DNA from: an uncultured Eubacteriales bacterium
GTDB lineage: Bacteria > Bacillota > Clostridia > Oscillospirales > Oscillospiraceae
Assembly: GCA_900554275.1 (NCBI GenBank)
Contig: USGS01000050.1
Coordinates: forward strand, 1 to 12,337
Direction of reading: 5' to 3'
DNA length: 12,337 nucleotides
Below, one piece after another: positions 1 to 6,130 of this stretch (position 1 is its first letter; every line of letters begins with the position of its first letter). The translations under genes were made by a program, and so were the position numbers. The notes beneath the pieces are model-generated. The model was not told the origin of the DNA, ran no database searches, and saw only the letters and a list, made by a program, of their open reading frames with translations.

Positions 1-1646
1 TGCCAGAAGCGGGAGTACAGCAGGTGCAGCGTGGTGTGCTCCATGCCGCCGTTGTACCAGTCCACGGGAGACCAGTAATCCAGCGCCTCCTTGCTGGCCA
101 GCGCCTTGTCGTTGTGGGGGTCCATATACCGCAGGAAATACCAGCTTGAGCCCGCCCACTGGGGCATGGTGTCCGTCTCTCTCTTAGCCGGGCCGCCGCA
201 GCAGGGGCAGGTGGTGTTGACCCATTCGGTCATCTTGCTCAGGGGGCTCTCGCCGTCGTCGGTAGGCTCATAGCTCTCCACCTGGGGCAGCACCAGCGGC
301 AGCTGCTCCTCCGGCAGGGCCACCCAGCCGCACTTCTCGCAGTTCACCAGGGGGATCGGCTCGCCCCAGTACCGCTGGCGGGAGAACACCCAGTCGCGCA
401 GCTTGTAGTTGACCTTCTCCTTGCCGAAGCCCTGCTCCACCACATACTTCTTCATGGCGGGGATGGCCTCCTTCACGGTCATGCCGTTCAGGAAGCCGGA
501 GTTGACCATGATGGCGCTGTCGTCCTTGGCCACAAAGGCCTCCTTGGTCACGTCGCCGCCCTTGACCACCTCCACGATGGGCAGGCCGAACTTCTTGGCA
601 AATTCCCAGTCGCGCTGGTCGTGGCCGGGCACGCCCATGACGATGCCCGTGCCGTAGCCCATGAGCACGTAGTCGGACACGAACATGGGCAGCGCCTTGT
701 GGGTCACGGGGTTCATGACCTCGATACCCTCCAGCCGCACGCCGGTCTTGTCCTTGTTCAGCTCGCCGCGCTCAAAATCGGACTTGTGGGCCGCCTCATC
801 CTGATAGGCCGCCACCTCGTCCCAGTTCCTGATCTTGGGCTGCCACTCCTTCAGCAGCGGATGCTCAGGAGAGATGACCATGTACGTCGTACCAAACAGC
901 GTGTCGGCGCGGGTGGTGTATACCGTCACTTCGTCGCCCACGTTGGTCTTGAATGTGACCTCCGCGCCGGTGGACCGGCCGATCCAGTTGCGCTGCTGGA
1001 TCTTCACCCGCTCGATATAGTTCACATCGTCCAGATCGTCGATGAGACGCTGGGCGTAGGCGGTGATCTTCAGCATCCACTGGCTCTTCTCCTTGCGGAT
1101 GACCTCGCTGCCGCAGCGCTCACACACGCCGTTGACCACTTCCTCGTTGGCCAGCACGCACTTGCAGCTGGTGCACCAGTTCACCGGCATGGTGGTCTTA
1201 TAGGCCAGCCCGTGCTTGAACATCTGCAGAAAGATCCACTGCGTCCACTTGTAGTAGTTGGGGTCGGTGGTGTCCACGCAGCGATCCCAGTCGAAGCCGT
1301 AGCCCAGCATCTTCAGCTGATTGGTGAAGTTCTGGATGTTGTTCTTGGTGACCACGGCGGGATGGATGTGGTTCTTGATGGCGTAGTTCTCCGTGGGCAG
1401 GCCGAAGGCGTCGAACCCGATGGGGAACAGAACGTTATAGCCCTCCATCCGCTTTTTGCGGGTCACGATGTCCATAGCCGTAAAGGGCCGGGGATGGCCC
1501 ACATGCAGGCCCTGACCGGAGGGATAGGGGAACTCGATAAGGCCGTAGAACTTGGGCCGCTTGTCGCCGGTAATGGCCGCGTAGGGCTTCGTCTTTTCCC
1601 AGTTGGCCTGCCATTTTTTCTCAATGGCCGCAAAATCGTAATTCAT
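1..1646 (-). CDS. leuS: Leucyl-tRNA synthetase, N-terminal 548 residues (cut by window edge)
   Basis: Class I aminoacyl-tRNA synthetase that charges tRNA-Leu with leucine in the cytoplasm. Reading back from the ATG at 1646, the frame stays open to base 3, and the C-terminal part (KMSKS loop, anticodon-binding domain) lies outside the window. Visible signatures: the class I HIGH motif as HVGH at residues 48-51 after PYPSGQG; a Cys4 zinc knuckle at about 158-179 (CTSC...CERC); the threonine-rich editing-domain peptide TTRADTLFG near 244-252; the editing motif GHDQRDWEF; a second cysteine pair set (CEKC...CPCC) at about 434-482; and DTMPQWAGSSWYFLRY near 490-505. The start is fixed by AAGGAG 8 nt upstream. 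A promoter and leucine T-box precede the gene, so it is an independent unit controlled by tRNA-Leu charging. Family assignment is secure; only the missing C-terminus is unseen. Confidence 0.97.
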   Translation of the reverse strand, partial: MNYDFAAIEKKWQANWEKTKPYAAITGDKRPKFYGLIEFPYPSGQGLHVGHPRPFTAMDIVTRKKRMEGYNVLFPIGFDAFGLPTENYAIKNHIHPAVVTKNNIQNFTNQLKMLGYGFDWDRCVDTTDPNYYKWTQWIFLQMFKHGLAYKTTMPVNWCTSCKCVLANEEVVNGVCERCGSEVIRKEKSQWMLKITAYAQRLIDDLDDVNYIERVKIQQRNWIGRSTGAEVTFKTNVGDEVTVYTTRADTLFGTTYMVISPEHPLLKEWQPKIRNWDEVAAYQDEAAHKSDFERGELNKDKTGVRLEGIEVMNPVTHKALPMFVSDYVLMGYGTGIVMGVPGHDQRDWEFAKKFGLPIVEVVKGGDVTKEAFVAKDDSAIMVNSGFLNGMTVKEAIPAMKKYVVEQGFGKEKVNYKLRDWVFSRQRYWGEPIPLVNCEKCGWVALPEEQLPLVLPQVESYEPTDDGESPLSKMTEWVNTTCPCCGGPAKRETDTMPQWAGSSWYFLRYMDPHNDKALASKEALDYWSPVDWYNGGMEHTTLHLLYSRFW

Positions 1647-1686
1647 GCTTGCTTCTCCTTGTATGTGAATTTTGTTTTCCGCAAAT

Positions 1687-1720
1687 AAAAAGCCCTGACC
1701 GCTGTATACAACGGTCAGGG
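1687..1720 (-). terminator. T-box attenuator terminator of leuS
   Basis: A 9-bp perfect stem, CCCTGACCG paired with CGGTCAGGG, is followed by CTTTTT on the minus strand, 41 nt before the leuS ATG. Its left arm overlaps the 3' half of the T-box antiterminator, as expected for a regulated terminator. Confidence 0.93.
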
Positions 1721-1940
1721 ACGTTTGAACGTGCTACCACCCTGCTTCCGCCGCCGGTCACCCGGCGGCGCTCAGTGCCTTTCCTCCGAAAGGCCGCGCC
1801 GTAACGTGACGCCGCCGTCCCGCCCTGTTCAGGCGGAAAGCTCCGAGACCAGTATAACGAAGCGCCCCCACCGGCTCACACCAGCCGCCGGCTCTCTTTC
1901 GGCGGACCTGCCCCGTCTTTTCCTCTTCATCGCTTTTTGA
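1687..1940 (-). promoter_or_regulatory. Leucine-specific T-box riboswitch upstream of leuS
   Basis: The leader carries the hallmarks of a tRNA-sensing T-box. It starts with GATGAAGAGGAAAAG, followed by the distal Stem I elements AGAGAGCCGG and GGTGTGAGCCGG. A specifier loop TGGTCTCGGAGC follows, with codon CTC (Leu) at 1847-1845. A GC-rich Stem III (GCCGCCGG gtga CCGGCGGC) comes next. The T-box proper, CAGGGTGGTAGCACG, has the tRNA-acceptor-pairing TGGT at 1739-1736, which fits the A73 discriminator of tRNA-Leu. The antiterminator pairs CAGGG (1744-1740) with CCCTG (1720-1716), and that 3' arm also forms the left arm of the terminator, giving mutually exclusive folds. Known mechanism: uncharged tRNA-Leu stabilises the antiterminator and lets transcription enter leuS. 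The outer boundary of Stem I is approximate. Confidence 0.93.
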
Positions 1941-1954
1941 CAATATCGCATTCC

Positions 1955-1982
1955 ATTGTATCGCTTTTTCCCCGCTTGTCAA
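1955..1982 (-). promoter_or_regulatory. Vegetative promoter of the T-box/leuS transcript
   Basis: TTGACA at 1982-1977, a 16-nt spacer, then TACAAT at 1960-1955 on the minus strand. This is a perfect -35 and a 5/6 -10 for the housekeeping sigma factor. Transcription would begin near 1948, just before T-box Stem I. It makes leuS independent of the smc-rsfS operon upstream. Confidence 0.85.
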
Positions 1983-2019
1983 CCCCTGTTTTTTCCGTGC
2001 AGGCCGGTGGGCATCCGCA

Positions 2020-2043
2020 GGGGCGGACGGCACTGTCCGCCCC
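2020..2043 (-). other. GC-rich hairpin after rsfS
   Basis: GGGGCGGAC and GTCCGCCCC form a 9-bp perfect stem with a 6-nt loop, 8 bp past the rsfS stop codon. No T-run follows on the minus strand, so it is not a canonical intrinsic terminator. It may protect the 3' end of the operon mRNA or weaken read-through before the leuS promoter. Confidence 0.4.
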
Positions 2044-2051
2044 CGGCGCGC

Positions 2052-2420
2052 TCATTCGTGGTCGTCCACCACGCCGGTCAGATCCACCGGCCTGCCGTCC
2101 TGCCACAGCCGCTCCAGGCCGTAGAACGCCCGGGCCTCCTGGTTGAACACATGGATGGCGATGCAGCCGTAATCCAGCAGCACCCACGTGCCGCCGCGGT
2201 AGCCCTCCCGGTGCAGCGGCTCTTCCCCGGCCTCCTCCGTCAGCACCTTCTCCACGTTGTCCACCAGCGCGTTGATCTGGGTGTTGCTGGAGCCGGTGGC
2301 CAGCACAAAATAGTCCGCCAGTGTGGTCAGCTCCGTGATCTCCAGCACGCGGATCTCCTTGCCTTTCTTGTCAGACAGCGCCTTGGCCGCCAGCAGCGCC
2401 AATTCCTTCGGTGTTTTCAT
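2052..2420 (-). CDS. rsfS: Ribosomal silencing factor RsfS (Iojap/YbeB family)
   Basis: Small cytoplasmic factor of the Iojap/DUF143 family. Family members bind ribosomal protein L14 on the large subunit, block subunit joining and so lower translation in starvation; they are also linked to large-subunit maturation. The 122 residues match the usual bacterial length. Family features visible are ITELTTLADYFVLATG (about 28-43), the central HREGYRGGTWVLLDYG, and IHVFNQEARAFYGLERLW near the C-terminus. The ATG overlaps the stop of nadD/yqeK in an ATGA, indicating translational coupling; a modest SD-like GAGGG lies just upstream. It is the last gene of the operon. The nadD-yqeK-rsfS order is a well-known Firmicutes arrangement, which supports the call. 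Confidence 0.95.
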   Translation of the reverse strand: MKTPKELALLAAKALSDKKGKEIRVLEITELTTLADYFVLATGSSNTQINALVDNVEKVLTEEAGEEPLHREGYRGGTWVLLDYGCIAIHVFNQEARAFYGLERLWQDGRPVDLTGVVDDHE

Positions 2421-3610
2421 CGTATCCCTCTTTTCAGTAGATAATCCCGCGCGTCGCGGGTCAGATGGTGGACGGGATTGCCCATCTCCTCCATCTCCTG
2501 TATGGTCATGGTCAGGCCCATCAGTAGGCCCTTGTCCAGATCCTCGTAAACCGTTTTCCGCAGCTCGTCCACCCCGGGAAAATCCCGTGTGGGCTCGATG
2601 TAATCCGCCAGATAGATGATCTTCTCCAGCCGCGTCATGTCCGGCTTCCCCGTGGTGTGGTAGAGGATGGCGTCATACACCGCATCCTCCACGCCGAACA
2701 CATCCCTTGCGATGGCCGCGCCGGTCTTGCTGTGCAGCAGCTTCAGCGCCTTTTGCTCCAGCTCGTCCAGCATGATGCCGTACCTCTCGCACAGCGCCAG
2801 CTGCTGGGCCATGTCCAGCTTCTTCGTGCAGTCGTGGAGCAGCGCCGCGATCCGGGCCTGTGTCTCGTCGCCGCCGTAGCGCCGCACCAGACGCACCGCC
2901 TCCTGCTCCGTCCCCAGCACATGGGGCATCCGCTTAGGCTTGAGATAGCTCATCGCAATGGGCCGCAGCTCGTCCGGCGTCAGTCCCGTCAGCGCCTTGT
3001 GCGTGCCGTACAGATGCTCCCGCAGCACATAGCCGTACACCGCCGGCGGCAGCAGGTCGCTCCCCCGCCCCGCCGCTAATGCGGCCCGCACCTCCGTGGA
3101 GGACAGCTCCCGCACCTCCGGGTTCTGCACGATCCGGATCTGCGCGCCATACGCCCGCTCCAGCCGTGATTGCTGGGCGGCGAAGGCCGCGCTCTCGTCC
3201 TCCGCCTCCCGGCTGAAGGGTGCGATACGGGCCAGGGCCATGATCTCCTCCGGCGCGTGCCACGTCTGCAGACTCAGGAACATATCCGAGCCCATCAGCA
3301 GCCACAGCGTGTCCTCCGGGTGCTCCCGCCGCAGCTCCGCCAGCGTGTCGGAGGTATAGCTCGGCCCATCGCGGCGCAGCTCCCGGTCACTGACCTCCGC
3401 CCGCTTTCCCAGCTCCGCCGCAGCCAGCGCCGCCATCTCCAGCCGCTGCTCCGGCAACGCGCTGCCCTCCGGCAGCGCCTTATGGGGCGGCACGCGATCC
3501 GGGATCAACACCAGCTTATCCAGCCCCAGCTGCTCCATAGCCGCCCTCGCCGCCGTGATGTGTCCCCAATGGGGCGGGTCGAACGTCCCGCCGTATATGC
3601 CTATGTTCAT
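2417..3610 (-). CDS. nadD: NadD-YqeK fusion: nicotinate-nucleotide adenylyltransferase + HD-domain phosphohydrolase
   Basis: One 397-residue frame joins two enzymes that are separate genes in most bacteria. Residues about 1-200 are NadD, which adenylates nicotinate mononucleotide with ATP to deamido-NAD in NAD synthesis. It shows the nucleotidyltransferase motif GGTFDPPHWGH (7-17), PPHK (41-44) and the SSTEVR signature (170-175). Residues about 215-397 are a YqeK-type HD hydrolase: H230 in RMPHVLGT, the HD pair at 259-260 in LLHDCTKK, H293, H318 in YHTTG, and ADYIEPTR (335-342). Known YqeK proteins cleave diadenosine tetraphosphate symmetrically. The junction is at about 200-215 with no stop or internal SD seen, so I read it as a true fusion. 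The start is at an ATGA overlap with yhbY; the stop overlaps rsfS the same way. Both activities are inferred from motifs. Confidence 0.94.
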   Translation of the reverse strand: MNIGIYGGTFDPPHWGHITAARAAMEQLGLDKLVLIPDRVPPHKALPEGSALPEQRLEMAALAAAELGKRAEVSDRELRRDGPSYTSDTLAELRREHPEDTLWLLMGSDMFLSLQTWHAPEEIMALARIAPFSREAEDESAAFAAQQSRLERAYGAQIRIVQNPEVRELSSTEVRAALAAGRGSDLLPPAVYGYVLREHLYGTHKALTGLTPDELRPIAMSYLKPKRMPHVLGTEQEAVRLVRRYGGDETQARIAALLHDCTKKLDMAQQLALCERYGIMLDELEQKALKLLHSKTGAAIARDVFGVEDAVYDAILYHTTGKPDMTRLEKIIYLADYIEPTRDFPGVDELRKTVYEDLDKGLLMGLTMTIQEMEEMGNPVHHLTRDARDYLLKRGIR

Positions 3611-3924
3611 ACGTTCTTCCTGGCCTTGACCAGCTCGATCTTCCGCTTGCTCTTATCGTGCTGCATCCGGTACAGCACGAACTTGCTGCCGATGACCTGC
3701 ACCACCTCGCACCGGGCGGCCACCGCCAGCTCCTCCGCCGCCTCCCGGGCGGTGAGCATGGAGTTCTCCAGCACCCGGCCCTTGATCAGCTCCCGGGCCT
3801 CCAGCGCGTCGCTCACCTGCTTCACAAGATTGTCTCCGATACCGTCCTTCCCCACCTGCACGATGGTGTCCAGGTCGTTGGCCAGCCCCCGGAGCTGAGC
3901 CCGCTGCTTACTTGTCAGTTCCAT
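3607..3924 (-). CDS. yhbY: YhbY-family ribosome assembly RNA-binding protein (CRM domain)
   Basis: A single CRM domain protein of 105 residues. YhbY/YqeI proteins associate with pre-50S particles and are thought to help large-subunit assembly. Visible are the opening LTSKQRAQLRGLAN, the conserved glycine loop in VQVGKDGIGDNLVKQVSDAL (about 22-41), the ELIKGRV strand, and the C-terminal VQVIGSKFVLYR. A basic tail (KSKRKIELVKARK) fits RNA binding. The ATG lies inside the end of rdgB (17-bp overlap) behind GGAG, and the stop overlaps nadD by 4 bp, so it is embedded in the operon. Biochemical role is taken from the family. Confidence 0.92.
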   Translation of the reverse strand: MELTSKQRAQLRGLANDLDTIVQVGKDGIGDNLVKQVSDALEARELIKGRVLENSMLTAREAAEELAVAARCEVVQVIGSKFVLYRMQHDKSKRKIELVKARKNV

Positions 3925-4516
3925 ATTCGTTCTTCTCCAAATACTCTTTCAGATTGGCGGCAAAGGCCCGCAGGGCATTGCCGCGGTGGGAAACGGCGTT
4001 CTTCTCCTCCGCCGTCAGCTGGGCGAAGGTCTTGCGCAGAGACGGCACAAAGAACACCGGGTCGTAGCCGAACCCGCCCTCACCCATAGGCGCAAAGGCG
4101 ATGGTTCCCTTACACTCGCCCTCCGCCGTCAGCTCGTCTCCGTTGGGGAACGCGCACACGATGGACGTGTGGAAATGCGCGCTGCGGTCCGTTGCGCCCC
4201 GCAGGTTCTGCAGCAGCAGCCGATACCGGGCCGCGTCGTCGTCCAGCCCGCCGTACCGGGCGGAATACACCCCCGGCGCGCCGCTCAGCCAGTTGACGCA
4301 CAGTCCGGAGTCGTCGGCGATGGCCGGCAGCCCGCTGGCGTCGCGGATGGCACGGGCTTTCAATGCCGCGTTCTCCGCGAACGTCGTGCCCGTCTCCTCT
4401 ACATCCACGGTGATGCCCAGTTCACCCGGCGTTACCACTTCCACGCCCAGCTCGCCCAGCACCTCCTGCATCTCCTTGATCTTTCCCTTGTTGTGAGAGG
4501 CCAGTACAAACTTCAT
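3908..4516 (-). CDS. rdgB: XTP/dITP pyrophosphatase (RdgB/HAM1 family)
   Basis: House-cleaning nucleotidase that hydrolyses non-canonical purine triphosphates (XTP, dITP, ITP) to monophosphates and pyrophosphate, keeping deaminated bases out of DNA and RNA. The 202 residues are full length. Motifs: SHNKGK (7-12) for triphosphate binding, ETGTTFAENA (41-50), ADDSGLCV (67-74) with the catalytic and metal-binding acidic residues, PGVYSARYGG (81-90), FGYDPVFF, and the C-terminal SHRGNALRA. It starts in an ATGA overlap with rph and has an AGGTGA SD inside rph. The rph-rdgB pairing is a common bacterial gene order. No odd residues seen. Confidence 0.96.
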   Translation of the reverse strand: MKFVLASHNKGKIKEMQEVLGELGVEVVTPGELGITVDVEETGTTFAENAALKARAIRDASGLPAIADDSGLCVNWLSGAPGVYSARYGGLDDDAARYRLLLQNLRGATDRSAHFHTSIVCAFPNGDELTAEGECKGTIAFAPMGEGGFGYDPVFFVPSLRKTFAQLTAEEKNAVSHRGNALRAFAANLKEYLEKNEYGTDK

Positions 4517-5235
4517 TCCAATTCACCTATGATCTCTTTCTGCTTCGCCTGCAATTCCCGGTTTCCCTTGGCGCACAGCGCCACCAGCGACTGCTGCTCG
4601 TCCACGGTGAAGGCTCTCCCCTCTCCCGTGCCCTGTATCTCAATGATCTGCCCCAACTCGTTCATCATGCAGTTCAGATCCACCTGCGCCCGGCTGTCCT
4701 CCTGATAGGGCAGGTCCAGCACCGCCGTGTCCTCCACGATCCCGGCGGACACGCCGGACACATAATGTATCACCGGCATTTTCTCCACCGCGCCCTGCTC
4801 CACCAGCCTCCGGCAGGCCAGCGCCAGCGCTACGAACCCGCCGGTGACGGACGCCGTCCTCGTACCGCCGTCGCCCTGCAATACGTCGCAGTCCACGGTG
4901 ATGGTCCGCGGCCCCAGCCGCTCCAGGTCCACCGCCGCCCGCAGGCTGCGGCCGATGAGCCGCTGGATCTCCGCGCTGCGGCCCGACAGCTTCAGCTTGT
5001 CCACATCCCGGCGGCTTCTCTCCCGGTTGGCCCGGGGCAGCATGGAATACTCCGCCGTGACCCAGCCGTGGCCCTCCGGCACGTGGGGCGGCGCTTTGTC
5101 CTCCACCGAGGCGTTGCACAGCACCACCGTGTCGCCGCAGCGGATCAGCACGCTGCCCTCCGCGAATTTCGTAAAGCCCGGTGTGATCTCCACGGGCCGC
5201 AGCTCGTCAAACGCCCGGCCATCCGCTCTTTTCAT
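4513..5235 (-). CDS. rph: Ribonuclease PH
   Basis: Phosphorolytic 3'-5' exoribonuclease that trims tRNA precursors and structured RNA 3' ends, releasing nucleoside diphosphates. It normally forms a hexameric ring. The 240 residues match family length. Visible are the N-terminal RADGRAFDELRP, GDTVVLCNASVE, SGRSAEIQRLIGRSLRA (84-100, with R86), the phosphate-binding GGTRTASVTGG (123-133), and the acidic active-site segment YQEDSRAQVDLN (177-188, D180 and D186). A strong SD (GAGGAGG) overlaps the TGA of ftsY, and the gene ends in an ATGA overlap with rdgB. Unlike the truncated rph of laboratory E. coli K-12, this copy is intact. Confidence 0.97.
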   Translation of the reverse strand: MKRADGRAFDELRPVEITPGFTKFAEGSVLIRCGDTVVLCNASVEDKAPPHVPEGHGWVTAEYSMLPRANRERSRRDVDKLKLSGRSAEIQRLIGRSLRAAVDLERLGPRTITVDCDVLQGDGGTRTASVTGGFVALALACRRLVEQGAVEKMPVIHYVSGVSAGIVEDTAVLDLPYQEDSRAQVDLNCMMNELGQIIEIQGTGEGRAFTVDEQQSLVALCAKGNRELQAKQKEIIGELE

Positions 5236-5247
5236 CCTGCCGCCTCC

Positions 5248-6117
5248 TCATATCATGTCCTGCACGAACTCTTTGGCGTCAAAGGGCTTCAGGTCGTCGA
5301 TGCCCTCGCCCACGCCCACGAACTTCACCGGCACGTTCAGCTCCTGGGCGATGGCCACCACGATACCGCCCTTGGCCGTTCCGTCCAGCTTTGTCAGGAT
5401 GATACCCGTCAGGCCCGCCGTCTCCTTGAACGTCCGCGCCTGGATCAGCCCGTTCTGCCCCGTGGTGGCGTCCAGCACCAGCAGCGTCTCGCAGCTGGAG
5501 TCGGGGCACTCCCGGTCAATGATCTTCCGCAGCTTGGCCAGCTCGTTCATCAGGTTCTGCTTGTTGTGCAGCCGCCCCGCCGTGTCGCACAGCACCACGT
5601 CCGTGCCCCGGGCCTTGGCCGCCTGCAAGGCGTCGAACAGCACCGCGCCGGGGTCAGCGCCCTCGTGCTGCCGCACGATGTCCACGCCGGCCCGCCCGGC
5701 CCATATCTCCAGCTGGTCTGCCGCCGCCGCCCGGAACGTGTCCCCGGCGCACAGCAGCACCTTCTTGCCCTCGGCCTTCAGCCGGGCCGCCAGCTTGCCG
5801 ATGGACGTGGTCTTTCCCACGCCGTTGACGCCGATGACCAGCACCACGGCGGGCTTTCCCTCCAGCACCAGCGCGCTGTCGCCCACCTCCAGCTTGGAGC
5901 GCAGGATGTCCCGCAGCGCGTCCTTGACCTCCTCCGAGCGTGTCAGCAGCCGTTCGCTGACCCGCTTGCGGAGCTGGGCCACGGTGTCCACCGCCGCCTC
6001 CGCGCCGATGTCCGCCAGGATCAGGGCCTCCTCCAGCCCGTCGTAGAACTCGTCGTCCAGCTTGTCAAAGCTGACGGAGACGCGGAACGCCTCCCGCAGC
6101 ATAGCAAATACGCCCAT
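5248..6117 (-). CDS. ftsY: Signal recognition particle receptor FtsY
   Basis: SRP GTPase that docks signal-recognition-particle-bound ribosomes at the membrane SecYEG translocon. The 289 residues hold the N helical bundle (about 1-85) and G domain (about 90-289). Motifs: Walker A GVNGVGKTT (96-104), DTFRAAAADQL (126-136), DTAGR (178-182), TKLDGTAKGG (242-251) and GVGEGIDDLKPF (268-279). The long acidic A domain of E. coli FtsY is absent, as in many Gram-positives. Membrane contact probably rests on the short amphipathic N-terminus (MGVFAMLREAFR). The start is supported by AAGGAGG 8 nt upstream, overlapping the smc stop. The smc-ftsY pair is conserved in Firmicutes. Confidence 0.97.
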   Translation of the reverse strand: MGVFAMLREAFRVSVSFDKLDDEFYDGLEEALILADIGAEAAVDTVAQLRKRVSERLLTRSEEVKDALRDILRSKLEVGDSALVLEGKPAVVLVIGVNGVGKTTSIGKLAARLKAEGKKVLLCAGDTFRAAAADQLEIWAGRAGVDIVRQHEGADPGAVLFDALQAAKARGTDVVLCDTAGRLHNKQNLMNELAKLRKIIDRECPDSSCETLLVLDATTGQNGLIQARTFKETAGLTGIILTKLDGTAKGGIVVAIAQELNVPVKFVGVGEGIDDLKPFDAKEFVQDMI

Positions 6118-6130
6118 GTATGATACCTCC

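Noticed and set aside
621..1688. 355-codon plus-strand frame opposite leuS
   Set aside because: Antisense shadow. It would run across the leuS start region and into the T-box terminator, and shows no family motif.
4765..6123. 452-codon plus-strand frame opposite rph and ftsY
   Set aside because: Same shadow effect. The minus strand here encodes RNase PH and FtsY with full motif sets.
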